Source: Spirochaeta isovalerica
GTDB taxonomy: Bacteria; Spirochaetota; Spirochaetia; DSM-2461
NCBI RefSeq assembly: GCF_014207565.1
Contig: NZ_JACHGJ010000002.1
Location: 1 to 64,000, forward strand
Length of the DNA stretch: 64,000 nucleotides
Direction: 5' to 3'
In this document: positions 52,264-61,433 of the stretch, piece by piece
Position numbering within the stretch: the stretch's first letter is position 1
Layout: every line of letters begins with the position of its first letter
The notes under the pieces: generated by a model
What the model was told of the DNA's origin: nothing
What the model saw: only the letters and a program-made list of their open reading frames with translations
Databases searched by the model: none
Translations under genes and position numbers: made by a program

Positions 52264-53132
52264 TCAAAAAAATGACTCTGCTTATATTCGGCATTCTTAT
52301 ATTATCCTGTACGGCTGCTGATGAAGAGGAAGTCTACATCGGGCGCATGGAGGCAGATACACTTGTCATCTCGGCGCAGGCGGCAGGAGAGCTTCTGGAA
52401 CTTGCGGTCCGCGAAGGGGATCAGGTAGAAAAGGGGCAGATCATCGGGCGGATCGATTCGGAGGGTTTATCCATTCAGAAACGGCAGCAGCTGGCCGGAC
52501 TGAATGCCCTGGCCAGCCAGAAGGAATCCGCTCTGCTTCAGATCGATCAGGCCCGGGTCCAGCTCAATCTCAACCGGGAAACTCTGGGTAAAACGGAAAA
52601 GCTCCTGTCTATGGGAGGCGCGGCCGAACAGAAACGGGATGAGCTGGCCACTCAGGTGAGCGTAGGCGAATCGAGCCTGCGGATTCTCCAGAGCCAGTAT
52701 AATCTCATTCTGGCTCAGGAGGCGGAACTCTATGCGGGTATCGATATGACCGATCTGGCAATTGAGAAATCCTCTGTCGAAGCTCCCGTGTCCGGAACGA
52801 TTCTGAACCGGTACCACAGTCCCGGAGAGCTGGTGGCAAGGGGAACGCCTCTTCTCGAAATGGCCGATCTCTCGGTTCTGGATCTCTACGTCTATCTGCC
52901 TCTGAGAAAGCTGACAGAAGTCAAGGTCGGACAGAGTGCTCATATCGAAGTCTCTGGAGCTTCGCAGACTTACAGCGGAACCTTATCGTGGATCGCTTCG
53001 GAAGGGGAGTTTACGCCTAAAACCATCCTGACAAAAGAAACCAGAGACACCCTAGTCTACGAAGTGAAAATCCGCGTGGAGAACCCCTCGGGCGAATTGA
53101 AAATCGGGATGCCGGCCGATGTCACATTCTGA
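52260..53132 (+). CDS. HlyD-type membrane fusion lipoprotein
   Basis: A 290-aa adaptor with a lipobox (ILILSC, Cys14). A barrel-sandwich half (IGRMEADTLVISAQAAGELLELAVREGDQV), a coiled-coil hairpin (about 75-150) and the second lipoyl half (SSVEAPVSGTILNRYHSPGELV) are recognisable, followed by a beta-barrel domain. It is the counterpart of YbhG and links the ABC pump to the outer membrane. ATG overlaps the TetR stop (ATGA). The protein is slightly short at the C-terminus compared with the about 330-aa norm. Confidence 0.85.
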   Translation: MIKKMTLLIFGILILSCTAADEEEVYIGRMEADTLVISAQAAGELLELAVREGDQVEKGQIIGRIDSEGLSIQKRQQLAGLNALASQKESALLQIDQARVQLNLNRETLGKTEKLLSMGGAAEQKRDELATQVSVGESSLRILQSQYNLILAQEAELYAGIDMTDLAIEKSSVEAPVSGTILNRYHSPGELVARGTPLLEMADLSVLDLYVYLPLRKLTEVKVGQSAHIEVSGASQTYSGTLSWIASEGEFTPKTILTKETRDTLVYEVKIRVENPSGELKIGMPADVTF

Positions 53133-54063
53133 TGGTATGACGGTTCTGGAAGCCCGGGATTTCGTCAAGAACTACGGCGCTGTCAAAGCGGTCCGGGGTG
53201 TTTCCTTCTCTGTAAAGAAAGGGGAGATCTTCGGATTGATCGGGCCTGACGGCGGTGGAAAAACAAGCCTGATGCGCTCCTTTGTTTCTCTTCTGAAAAT
53301 TGACGGGGGAGAGCTCTATTTCAAAGGCAGGTCCGTCCGGGAGAATCCCGATTTTGTTCGTCAGAATATCGGCTATATGCCTCAGCGGTTCAGCCTCTAT
53401 CAGGATATGAGCGTCGCCGAGAATCTGCGTTTTTTTGCCGACCTGTTCAATGTCGACAGGGTTGTTGCAGAAAACCGGATCGAAGAACTATACGGCTTTT
53501 CCGGATTGAAGCCCTTTTCCAAGCGGAAGGCCGGAGCTCTGTCGGGGGGGATGAAGCAGAAACTCGCTCTATCGTGCATGCTCGTCCATTCTCCCGATGT
53601 GGTTATTCTCGATGAGCCGACTTTCGGGGTCGATCCCGTTTCCAGAAGCGAATTCTGGCAGATTCTAAGTAAGCTCAAAGAGGAGGGAACTTCCATTCTC
53701 GTCAGCACGGCCTATATGGATGAGGCTGATCTCTGTGATCGGGTCGGACTGATGTTCAACGGCAGGATCCTTGTCCACGACAGGCCTTCGGCTCTTCCGG
53801 GACGTTACCCCGGAAAACTCTATAGCTTATGCACCGATGATCCCCATCTGGTTCACGATGCCCTGGAGGAATCGGGTTTGTGCGGCGAGTGCAATCTCTT
53901 CGGCGAAGGAGTTCATCTCACCTTGTCGGAAGGTGTTGTGGAAAGTCAGATCAGGGAACTTCTGGAACTGAAATCTCTGGGTTTTGAATCCTTCGGTGCC
54001 ATTGACTGTGGAATCGAGGATCTTTTCCTCCTTCTGATGAAAGGAGATGGCGATGAGCGTTGA
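53119..54063 (+). CDS. ABC exporter ATPase 1
   Basis: A 314-aa ATPase of the DrrA/YhhJ class. Walker A reads GPDGGGKTS (a Gly-Gly variant of the usual NGAGKST), the signature ALSGGMKQKLAL and Walker B VVILDEPTFGVDPV are intact. A C-terminal extension of about 70 residues follows. It corresponds to the N-terminal half of E. coli YbhF, which carries two ATPase domains in one chain. The start overlaps the HlyD gene by 14 bp; M7 at 53137 is an alternative start. Confidence 0.85.
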   Translation: MSHSDGMTVLEARDFVKNYGAVKAVRGVSFSVKKGEIFGLIGPDGGGKTSLMRSFVSLLKIDGGELYFKGRSVRENPDFVRQNIGYMPQRFSLYQDMSVAENLRFFADLFNVDRVVAENRIEELYGFSGLKPFSKRKAGALSGGMKQKLALSCMLVHSPDVVILDEPTFGVDPVSRSEFWQILSKLKEEGTSILVSTAYMDEADLCDRVGLMFNGRILVHDRPSALPGRYPGKLYSLCTDDPHLVHDALEESGLCGECNLFGEGVHLTLSEGVVESQIRELLELKSLGFESFGAIDCGIEDLFLLLMKGDGDER

Positions 54064-54778
54064 AGTTGCAGGGCTCACAAAGATGTTCGGCGATTTTGCC
54101 GCAGTCGATCATGTCAGCTTCTCCGTTGAAAAAGGGGAAATCTTCGGGTTTCTCGGAGCCAACGGCGCCGGTAAGACGACCACCATAAGAATGCTCTGCG
54201 GCCTTCTGGAGCCAAGTGAAGGGACCGGGCGGGTAGCGGGGTTCGATATCAACCGGGAGTACAATAAAATAAAAAACCGCATAGGTTACATGAGCCAGAA
54301 GTTCAGTCTCTACAACGACCTGACAGCCTGGGAGAATATCGAATTTTACGGAGGGATATACGGGCTCAATGATAAAGAGATAAAAGAGAGGAGCTCCGAA
54401 CTTTTTGCCATAATCGGACTTGAAGAGCTGAAGGACAAACTCACTTCATCGATCCCCATGGGGTGGAAACAGCGGCTGGCCCTCTGCGCCAGCCTGCTTC
54501 ACGATCCGGATATTATCTTTCTCGACGAACCGACCAGCGGAGTCGATCCTGTGTCCAGGCGTAATTTCTGGAAGCTGATTTATCAGCTCTCCGATATGGG
54601 GAAGACCGTATTCGTCACCACCCATTACATGGATGAGGCGGAGTACTGCCATCGCCTGTCCATCATGAAACAGGGGCGGATTATCGAAATGGACAATCCC
54701 CGCAGCCTGAAAGAGAAATACGGAGTTAAAACCATGCAGGATGTTTTTCTGGCATCGGTCGGAAGGGGGGAGAATTGA
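54053..54778 (+). CDS. ABC exporter ATPase 2
   Basis: A 241-aa ATPase with Walker A GANGAGKTT, the Q-loop YMSQKFSLYNDL and Walker B IIFLDEPTSGVDPV. The signature region reads SIPMGWKQRLAL instead of LSGGQ, so this subunit has a degenerate C-loop. It matches the second half of YbhF. ATG 54053 has AAGGAG 6 nt upstream and is preferred over ATG 54047. It overlaps ATPase 1 by 11 bp. With ATPase 1 it should form a heterodimeric motor. Confidence 0.85.
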   Translation: MSVEVAGLTKMFGDFAAVDHVSFSVEKGEIFGFLGANGAGKTTTIRMLCGLLEPSEGTGRVAGFDINREYNKIKNRIGYMSQKFSLYNDLTAWENIEFYGGIYGLNDKEIKERSSELFAIIGLEELKDKLTSSIPMGWKQRLALCASLLHDPDIIFLDEPTSGVDPVSRRNFWKLIYQLSDMGKTVFVTTHYMDEAEYCHRLSIMKQGRIIEMDNPRSLKEKYGVKTMQDVFLASVGRGEN

Positions 54779-55866
54779 AACGGTCATTTCTTTCCATTGT
54801 CCGCAAGGAACTCATACACATTTTCCGGGACAGGCAGAGCCTTTTTATGGTTCTGACCATGCCCCTGCTTATGCTTCTCCTCTACGGTTATGCCATCACC
54901 CTTGATATGAAAGCCATCGATATCATCGTAGCAGACCATTCGGCCAGTCCCGAAAGCAGGGAATTGATCCGTCACATAGAGGCGACGGATTTCTTCAAAG
55001 TCTCTGTTTATAAAGGCGGGGTCGCCCATATAGGAGAAATCTTTCAGAACCGCGAAGCCCAGTGCGTCCTTGAAATCCCCCGTGATTACGGAGAGACCAT
55101 CCGGGCGGGTCTCCCCGTCCAGCTTCAGCTCTCCATCGATGCCAGTGATCCCAATGCGGCCAATTTCATACAGAATTATGTGAGCCGGGTGGCATCGCTG
55201 TCCTTCGCCGATCAGACAATGCTCTTTTCTCTGGAACCGCGGATTTTCTATAACCCCGACATGCGGTCGGCACCCTTTTTCATCCCGGGCCTGATCGCCT
55301 TGATCCTGCTTCTCATCTGCGCGCTCCTGACAAGCATCGCCATTGTCCGGGAGAAGGAGACGGGGACAATGGAGCAGCTTCTGGTCAGCCCGGTCAAACC
55401 GGTCCAGATAATTCTGGGCAAAGTTCTGCCTTATACTTTTCTGGGGTTTTTCGACGGGCTGATGATTCTGGTCGTGGGAAGCCTGCTTTTCCATGTGCCC
55501 ATCCAGGGATCTGTTCTGCTCATTATGGCGATGATGCTCGTCTATGTCGTCACAGGACTCAGTCTGGGAATGCTCGTGTCCACCGTAGCGAAAACCCAGT
55601 CCGTGGCCATGCTGGCAGCCATTACCATGACCGTTCTCCCCTCCATGCTGATGAGCGGCTTTATCTTTCCCATTTCCAGCATGCCCCGCATATTTCAGCT
55701 GGTCAGCCGCATCATTCCGGCGACTTATTTTATCGAGATTATCCGTGGGATCGTCCTCAAGGGGAATGATCTTCATAATCTCTACAAACCGGCTTCCATT
55801 CTTCTGGGGCTGGATGCCGTCCTTATCGCCCTCAGCATCAGGGCCTTTAAGATAAGGCTGGAGTAG
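54775..55866 (+). CDS. ABC-2 type permease 1
   Basis: A 363-aa permease of the ABC-2 (YbhS/YhhJ-like) class. One helix at about 20-42 is followed by a long periplasmic loop (about 45-170) and then five helices, with the conserved TGTMEQLLVSPVKPVQIILGK segment between helices 2 and 3. TTG start, overlapping the ATPase stop, with a GGGGGAG ribosome site. It forms the membrane channel together with the next gene product. Confidence 0.85.
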   Translation: MKRSFLSIVRKELIHIFRDRQSLFMVLTMPLLMLLLYGYAITLDMKAIDIIVADHSASPESRELIRHIEATDFFKVSVYKGGVAHIGEIFQNREAQCVLEIPRDYGETIRAGLPVQLQLSIDASDPNAANFIQNYVSRVASLSFADQTMLFSLEPRIFYNPDMRSAPFFIPGLIALILLLICALLTSIAIVREKETGTMEQLLVSPVKPVQIILGKVLPYTFLGFFDGLMILVVGSLLFHVPIQGSVLLIMAMMLVYVVTGLSLGMLVSTVAKTQSVAMLAAITMTVLPSMLMSGFIFPISSMPRIFQLVSRIIPATYFIEIIRGIVLKGNDLHNLYKPASILLGLDAVLIALSIRAFKIRLE

Positions 55867-55874
55867 GAGAGTTT

Positions 55875-56984
55875 ATGGGAAAAATCCGATCACTTGTCAA
55901 AAAAGAATTCCGGCAGATCCGTCGGACCAAAGCCTATTTCGCACTGATATTCGTCGCTCCCTTCATGCAGCTGCTCATAATGGGGTCGGCCATCACCAAT
56001 GAAGTGAAAAATATCTCTCTGGTTATTGTCGATCAGGACAAAACACCAGCGAGCCGGGAAATCATCGACAAGTTCAGCGCCGTCGCCATTTTTGATTACC
56101 TGGGCGAAGCCCGGACCACCGAAGAGGCATCGCTGGCCCTCGATGACGGTCTGGCGAAAGCCGTCATCATCATTCCCCGGGACTTTGAACGGGATATGGA
56201 AAGAGGGCTTTCCCCTTCCCTTCAGGTTCTTATCGACGGGGTCGACGGCAACTCGGCGGGAATCAGCCTCGGTTACATCACCTCCATGGCTGCGGGAATT
56301 CAGAAAGGGTGGATGATGGCGGGACAGCTTCCGGTTTCCGGCGGTGTCCAGGTTATCCCCCGGTACTTCTACAACCCTGAGCTCGACAGCAAGCTCAACT
56401 TTGTTCCGGGACTCATAGGTCTGCTGCTCCTGATGATTACGACTATGCTTACGGCTATCAATATCGTCCGGGAGAAGGAACTGGGTACGCTGGAACAGCT
56501 GATGGTGACGCCTCTGGGCGGGACTCAGCTGATCATCGGGAAGATCATCCCCTTTACCATTCTGGGGCTTCTCCAGTTCACCATGGGGATTCTGGCGGCC
56601 CGGCTGGTCTTCGGTATCCCCGTCCAGGGAAGCATTCCCCTGCTATACGGGATGGTTCTTCTCTTTATCATGACTACGCTGGGGCTCGGGATTTTCTTCT
56701 CAACAGTCGCCAATACCCAGCAGCAGGCCATGTTTGTCGCCTGGTTTTCCATGATCTTCACATTGCTGCTTTCGGGATTCTTTGTCCCCATCAATAATAT
56801 GCCGCGGTTCGTTCAGTATCTGACCTACCTCAACCCTTTGCGGTATTTCATTACGGTACTGCGGGAAATTTATCTGAAAGGGACTCCCTTCCGCGATCTC
56901 TGGCGGGAAGCTGTGATTCTGGGAGGAATGGGACTGACTCTCATTCTGGCCTCTTCAATGCGGTTTCATAAAAGGCTCAAGTGA
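55875..56984 (+). CDS. ABC-2 type permease 2
   Basis: A 369-aa ABC-2 permease, homologous to the preceding one in layout: helix, long loop, then five helices, with REKELGTLEQLMVTPLGGTQLIIGK between them. It corresponds to YbhR. AGGAG lies before ATG 55875. It is the last gene of the TetR-HlyD-ATPase-ATPase-permease-permease operon. The exported substrate is unknown; E. coli relatives affect drug and cation tolerance. Confidence 0.85.
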   Translation: MGKIRSLVKKEFRQIRRTKAYFALIFVAPFMQLLIMGSAITNEVKNISLVIVDQDKTPASREIIDKFSAVAIFDYLGEARTTEEASLALDDGLAKAVIIIPRDFERDMERGLSPSLQVLIDGVDGNSAGISLGYITSMAAGIQKGWMMAGQLPVSGGVQVIPRYFYNPELDSKLNFVPGLIGLLLLMITTMLTAINIVREKELGTLEQLMVTPLGGTQLIIGKIIPFTILGLLQFTMGILAARLVFGIPVQGSIPLLYGMVLLFIMTTLGLGIFFSTVANTQQQAMFVAWFSMIFTLLLSGFFVPINNMPRFVQYLTYLNPLRYFITVLREIYLKGTPFRDLWREAVILGGMGLTLILASSMRFHKRLK

Positions 56985-57146
56985 TAGCATTTATGTCAAT
57001 TTATTCGGCTTGAAATTGTGAAATCTATCGATATTCTGTCTCAGATATACGGAAAGTGTAAAAAAACCATATCAAATAGATAAATTTTGACAGTGTGCTA
57101 TTTCAAATTTGCCTGTACAATAATGGACGTTGGAGAAATTAAAAAA

Positions 57147-58334
57147 ATGAATGAAATAGTTGTACTGGGAGCTCTGAGAACCCCGATCGGATCATTCGGC
57201 GGAACGCTGAAGGATGTATCGGCTGTTGAAATGGGAGCTCAGCTTATTAAAGCTCTTCTTGAAAAAACAGGGGTCGGCAAAGATAAAGTCGACGAAGTCA
57301 TTATGGGGAACGTTCTCTCCGCCGGACTTGGCCAGAATGTGGCCCGTCAGATGGCTGTACGGGCTGGCCTGCCTGTGGAAATCCCCGCCATGACCCTTAA
57401 TAAAGTATGCGGGTCCGGTCTGAGAACCGTGAGCCTTGCGGCGCAGATCATCAAGGCGGGAGACGCCGGGTGCATTATCTGCGGCGGCGCCGAAAACATG
57501 AGTCAGGCTCCTTATCTACTTCCCTCATCGCGGTGGGGGCAGAAAATGGGTAACGGGCAGATGATCGACTCCATGATCAACGATGCCCTCTGGGACTCTT
57601 TCAATGATTATCATATGGGAATAACAGCGGAAAACATCGCTGAACAATGGGGCATCTCCAGAGAAGAGCAGGACAACTTTGCTTTTCAGAGTCAGTCCAA
57701 AGCGGCGCAGGCGATCGAAGCCGGAGCTTTCAAAGAGGAAATCATGCCGGTTTCCATTCCCCAGAGAAAGGGCGATCCTTTAATTTTTGATACAGATGAA
57801 TATCCCCGTTTGAGTCCGGTTGATAAGCTGGCCAAACTGAAACCCGCCTTTAAAAAGGACGGAACCGTAACAGCCGGTAATGCTTCGGGAATCAATGACG
57901 GAGCGGCCGTACTGATTATTGCCAGCCGGAAATGGGCGGAAGAGAACAATATCCCTGTTCTGGCGACAATCAAAGGTTACGGATCGGCGGGACTCGATCC
58001 TTCCATTATGGGATACGGTCCGGTCCCCTCATCGAAAAAAGCTCTGGAAGCCGCTGAATGGACAGTAGAGAATCTGGATCTGATCGAAGCCAATGAAGCT
58101 TTTGCTGCCCAGTCTCTCGCTGTTGTCCGGGATCTGAAACTGGATCCGGCTAAAGTGAATGTCAACGGAGGCGCTATTGCCCTGGGTCATCCCGTCGGAT
58201 GCTCGGGTGCGCGGATCCTCACGACGCTGATATATGCCATGAAGCAGAAAAAAGCACGCAAAGGACTGGCCACTCTCTGTATCGGAGGGGGCATGGGTAC
58301 GGCCCTCTGTATAGAGATGGAGGACCGGTCATGA
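57147..58334 (+). CDS. atoB: Acetyl-CoA acetyltransferase (thiolase)
   Basis: A 395-aa biosynthetic/degradative thiolase that joins two acetyl-CoA to acetoacetyl-CoA or runs in reverse. The acyl-accepting cysteine is in [11 protein letters not shown], the catalytic histidine in [12 protein letters not shown] and the second cysteine in [13 protein letters not shown]. The start at [15 protein letters not shown] matches the family; longer in-frame starts lack ribosome sites, and GGAG lies 11 nt upstream. The gene overlaps the CoA-transferase A gene by 4 nt, forming an acetoacetate/short-chain fatty acid module. Confidence 0.92.
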   Translation: MNEIVVLGALRTPIGSFGGTLKDVSAVEMGAQLIKALLEKTGVGKDKVDEVIMGNVLSAGLGQNVARQMAVRAGLPVEIPAMTLNKVCGSGLRTVSLAAQIIKAGDAGCIICGGAENMSQAPYLLPSSRWGQKMGNGQMIDSMINDALWDSFNDYHMGITAENIAEQWGISREEQDNFAFQSQSKAAQAIEAGAFKEEIMPVSIPQRKGDPLIFDTDEYPRLSPVDKLAKLKPAFKKDGTVTAGNASGINDGAAVLIIASRKWAEENNIPVLATIKGYGSAGLDPSIMGYGPVPSSKKALEAAEWTVENLDLIEANEAFAAQSLAVVRDLKLDPAKVNVNGGAIALGHPVGCSGARILTTLIYAMKQKKARKGLATLCIGGGMGTALCIEMEDRS

Positions 58335-59011
58335 AGGAAAAACCGATCATTACCGCCGAAGAGGCCATAGCCATGATAAAGGACGGCGATACACTTATGG
58401 TTTCGGGGTTTATGGGCGTCGGCACTCCTGCGGGACTGATGAAAGCTCTTGGAGAAAGCGGTAGAAAAGATTTGACTCTGATCTGCAGCGACAACGGACT
58501 CTTTCTGGGAGACGAAAGCGCGGCTACCGGTGTCGCCCCCAATGTGCTGAAGAAGCAGTTTAAAAAATATATTGCCAGCCATATCGGACTGAATAAGGAA
58601 ACCCAGCGGCAGATGCTCTCCGGTGAAGCGGAGGTGGAGCTTGTTCCCCAGGGAACGCTGGCTGAAAGGATCCGTTCCGGCGGTACGGGGCTCGGCGGCT
58701 TTCTCACGCCCACCGGCGTGGGAACGGCTGTTCAGGAGGGAAAACAGGTCATTAACGTGGAAGGAAAGGATTACCTTCTTGAACTGCCCCTGAAAAGCGA
58801 TTACACCCTCATCCGCGCAGCCAAAGCCGATAAAGCGGGCAATCTCACCTATTCGGCTTCTGCCAGAAATTTCGCGCCTCTGATGGCCATGGCCGGAGAG
58901 ACTGTCATAGTAGAAGCAGATGAAATCGTCGAAATCGGAACCCTCGATCCCGAAACCGTTGTCACACCGGGAATCTTTGTTCATTACATCGTGCAGAGAG
59001 GGGAGGCATAA
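58331..59011 (+). CDS. atoD: 3-oxoacid/acetate CoA-transferase subunit A
   Basis: A 226-aa alpha subunit of a family I CoA-transferase, which moves CoA between acids such as acetoacetate, butyrate and acetate. The CoA-binding glycine-rich region [16 protein letters not shown] lies near the N-terminus. The C-terminus [16 protein letters not shown] is typical. ATG 58331 overlaps the thiolase stop (ATGA). The catalytic glutamate is on the B subunit encoded next, so the two must pair as an A2B2 complex. Confidence 0.92.
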   Translation: MKEKPIITAEEAIAMIKDGDTLMVSGFMGVGTPAGLMKALGESGRKDLTLICSDNGLFLGDESAATGVAPNVLKKQFKKYIASHIGLNKETQRQMLSGEAEVELVPQGTLAERIRSGGTGLGGFLTPTGVGTAVQEGKQVINVEGKDYLLELPLKSDYTLIRAAKADKAGNLTYSASARNFAPLMAMAGETVIVEADEIVEIGTLDPETVVTPGIFVHYIVQRGEA

Positions 59012-59012
59012 T

Positions 59013-59678
59013 ATGTTCGAATACAAAGAAGATAAAACCAAAATAGCCAAAAGAATCGCCAGAATTTTTAAAGACGGCGACTATGTCAATCTGGGTATCG
59101 GCCTCCCGACTCTCGTGGGTAATTATGTTCCGGAGGATGTTCATATCGTCCTGCAGTCGGAAAACGGGTTTCTGGGACTGGGTGAAGCACCGGGCGAAGA
59201 GAATTTTAATCCCGATATTGTCAATGCCGGCGGCGTTCCCTGCACTATCATTGAAGGGGCCTGTTTTTTCGATTCCGCAACATCCTTCGGCATTATCCGG
59301 GGCGGACATCTGGATTACACTGTGCTCGGCGTACTTGAGGCTGACCAGGAGGGGAATCTGGCCAACTACATGATTCCCGGCAAAATGGTACCGGGGATGG
59401 GCGGGGCCATGGACCTTCTGACAGGTGCCAAAAAAGTCATCGCCGCCACTGTCCACTTCGATAAAAAAGGAAATTCAAAGATGGTCCACTCCTGCTCTCT
59501 TCCTCTGACGGCAAAAGGAGAGGTGGATATTATCGTAACGGACCTGGGAATGTTCGAAGTGAAAGAGGGTAACTTTATTCTCAAGGAATATTTCGCACCG
59601 GCTACACCCGAATGGATTGTCGAAAATACCCGGGGGAATATCGTCATCGACCCCGAATGCCGGGAATTCAAGTTCTGA
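59013..59678 (+). CDS. atoA: 3-oxoacid/acetate CoA-transferase subunit B
   Basis: A 221-aa beta subunit. The catalytic glutamate is in VLQSENGFLGLG, and YVNLGIGLPTLV near the N-terminus and GMGGAMDLLTGAK in the middle are family hallmarks. GGGAGG precedes ATG 59013, one base after the A-subunit stop. With the thiolase it would convert acetoacetate to two acetyl-CoA or support butyrate-type metabolism. No HTH or transporter gene belongs to this unit. Confidence 0.92.
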   Translation: MFEYKEDKTKIAKRIARIFKDGDYVNLGIGLPTLVGNYVPEDVHIVLQSENGFLGLGEAPGEENFNPDIVNAGGVPCTIIEGACFFDSATSFGIIRGGHLDYTVLGVLEADQEGNLANYMIPGKMVPGMGGAMDLLTGAKKVIAATVHFDKKGNSKMVHSCSLPLTAKGEVDIIVTDLGMFEVKEGNFILKEYFAPATPEWIVENTRGNIVIDPECREFKF

Positions 59679-59739
59679 TTCCATTCCGGAACCGGTGAAA
59701 TTCTGCTAATAGGTCGTAGCCGAAATAGTATAGGTGAGG

Positions 59740-60447
59740 TCAGGGCCTGAGCAGAAAAGGCGTGATTGAATACCCGGTCCAGAAAAGGGGAAAGAGATTG
59801 AGCAGGAAGTGCGGTATGAAGGTATAAAGCATATTTCCGCTCTTTCTCCAGACGACAATATGCAGATAGCCCGAAAGCGATGTCGCTGCAATAAAAATAA
59901 CTCCCAGCGTGTTTTCCGCGCTGACCGTGTGGAGAAACCGTCCCCAGTAGAGGGCGTGAATCATACCCACAAAAAAGGAGAAGAGAATCAATCCCGCGGC
60001 CCTTTTCAGGTAGCGCCCGGCCCGGGTCGATTTTTCTTTTCCCTGTAAATCCCAGGAATCGAAAATATAGATCCAGAGAAGCTGCTCCGAAGATGCATTG
60101 GCGACAGTCCAGACTATACCTGTAAACAATATCCCCCCGAGCGCGGCATCTTTGGTTTCGATCCTGCCTGCATAGGCTATTATCAAAGTTATAATAATCA
60201 CTGACACATTGATATAAAACCAGAAGGGAGGGGCATTCGGTTTCTTCAGAGTATAGCCCGATCCGCCTCTTCTCCAGAAGCTGAGCCCCCATGCAGCCCC
60301 GTAATAGAGCAGCATAGGCAGGAGGGCTCCTGTTCTGGACAGGAGAAATCCCGCCGCGGCAGGGAAGAGAAGAGCTATTGCCGCAGAGAGAAACAGGTCT
60401 GTTTTTCCAGGGTGAAAACGATCGGGGGATATATTATTTCGTGACAA
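59740..60447 (-). CDS. CPBP-like intramembrane protein
   Basis: A 235-aa membrane protein with about seven helices. Late motifs FFVGMIHALYW and FIPHFLLNLFPLF resemble motifs 2 and 3 of CPBP (CAAX protease/bacteriocin-processing) proteins. Motif 1, normally EExxxR, reads ASSEQLLW, with only one glutamate and no arginine. It may therefore be inactive or a divergent relative. TTG start overlapping the upstream gene by 14 bp. The function is unknown. Confidence 0.55.
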   Translation of the reverse strand: MSRNNISPDRFHPGKTDLFLSAAIALLFPAAAGFLLSRTGALLPMLLYYGAAWGLSFWRRGGSGYTLKKPNAPPFWFYINVSVIIITLIIAYAGRIETKDAALGGILFTGIVWTVANASSEQLLWIYIFDSWDLQGKEKSTRAGRYLKRAAGLILFSFFVGMIHALYWGRFLHTVSAENTLGVIFIAATSLSGYLHIVVWRKSGNMLYTFIPHFLLNLFPLFWTGYSITPFLLRP

Positions 60448-60871
60448 AATACACCGCCAGCGCTATGGCGAAAATGGCTATGAATCCGGCAATCATTTTA
60501 GCCAGTGTTCGCGAATATCCCGCCGGATCAATTCCCTCTTCTTTATCCATTTTTTTCAGCTTCGGGTAAAGCTGGGTAAAGAACGTGCTGATGGAAAAAA
60601 TCAGAGCGATGACGCTGAAAACTTTCGTTTCCGCCGGACCTGTAATAACAATGCCGATCAGGAGAACGACAAAGATCAGTTTCGTTCCGGCGACCCAGTT
60701 AATCAGGTAGTCGACAAACTGTCTGATCTCCGGATCCTGCCGCGTTTTTTCATAAGCCTTGAAAACACCGACGGCATTTCCCATCCTGGAGCCGGGCATT
60801 TTGTAAAGAAGAATGATATTCAAAGTTTCTATAAAGGAAAAAGCTAACAAAACTACAGATAAAATTACCAT
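60434..60871 (-). CDS. Small membrane protein of unknown function
   Basis: A 145-aa protein with four predicted membrane helices (about 1-20, 60-80, 83-100, 125-143) and a cytoplasmic charged segment (YEKTRQDPEIRQF). No family is recognised. AGAGG before ATG 60871 supports the start. It overlaps the CPBP-like gene, so the two form a small operon of membrane proteins. Confidence 0.6.
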   Translation of the reverse strand: MVILSVVLLAFSFIETLNIILLYKMPGSRMGNAVGVFKAYEKTRQDPEIRQFVDYLINWVAGTKLIFVVLLIGIVITGPAETKVFSVIALIFSISTFFTQLYPKLKKMDKEEGIDPAGYSRTLAKMIAGFIAIFAIALAVYFVTK

Positions 60872-60969
60872 AAAAAACCTCTAATCCCTATATTAAGGGT
60901 ATAATGCAGGAAAATCTATATCTGGATTTTTTTATGAGATGAAACATAATTTAAAGCAGGAGATTGAAT

Positions 60970-61428
60970 ATGAAAGAAATAATCGTTGAAGAAATCCTCA
61001 ATTATTCCAAAAAAATTGAGCTTGAATCCTATAGTTTCTATAAAGAGAGCGCCGCAGTGCTCAAAGAAGAAAATCTTCATGATCTGGCTGAAGAGCTGGC
61101 GGAAGAAGAGATGGGGCATTACAACAGACTGAATCAGCTTCTTGAGGGGATAAAAGCGTCGGAAGAGGAGATGAACACACGGGTTCAGATTGCCAAGGCC
61201 CATTACGAAACGCTGGTCGCCACCAGACAGATGCCCGATGATCCGTCTGTCGCCGATATTCTGGAAATCGCCTATCAGAGAGAGGTGGATACTAAAGCGG
61301 TTTACACTTCGCTTTCAACCATTACCAATCTTTCGGATGAAATTATCAGGGTTTTTACAGATCTTATGAATCAGGAAGAAGGGCATGCCAGCAGAATCAA
61401 AGGCCTGATGAAAAAACACCAGGCTTAA
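60970..61428 (+). CDS. Ferritin-like / rubrerythrin-type diiron protein
   Basis: A 152-aa four-helix-bundle protein. Metal ligands for a diiron site are spaced as in erythrin/rubrerythrin domains: Glu in IELESYSFYKE, EEEMGHYNRL, QREVDTKAVY and NQEEGHASRI. The C-terminal rubredoxin domain of full rubrerythrins is absent. It likely handles peroxide or iron in an anaerobe. ATG 60970 has AGGAGA upstream; an in-frame TTG two codons earlier is less likely. Confidence 0.8.
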   Translation: MKEIIVEEILNYSKKIELESYSFYKESAAVLKEENLHDLAEELAEEEMGHYNRLNQLLEGIKASEEEMNTRVQIAKAHYETLVATRQMPDDPSVADILEIAYQREVDTKAVYTSLSTITNLSDEIIRVFTDLMNQEEGHASRIKGLMKKHQA

Positions 61429-61433
61429 GCTGT

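Noticed and set aside
57087-57121. TTGACA ... TACAAT as promoter of the thiolase operon
   Set aside because: The spacer is 23 bp, outside the working range; no alternative -10 at 17 bp was convincing.
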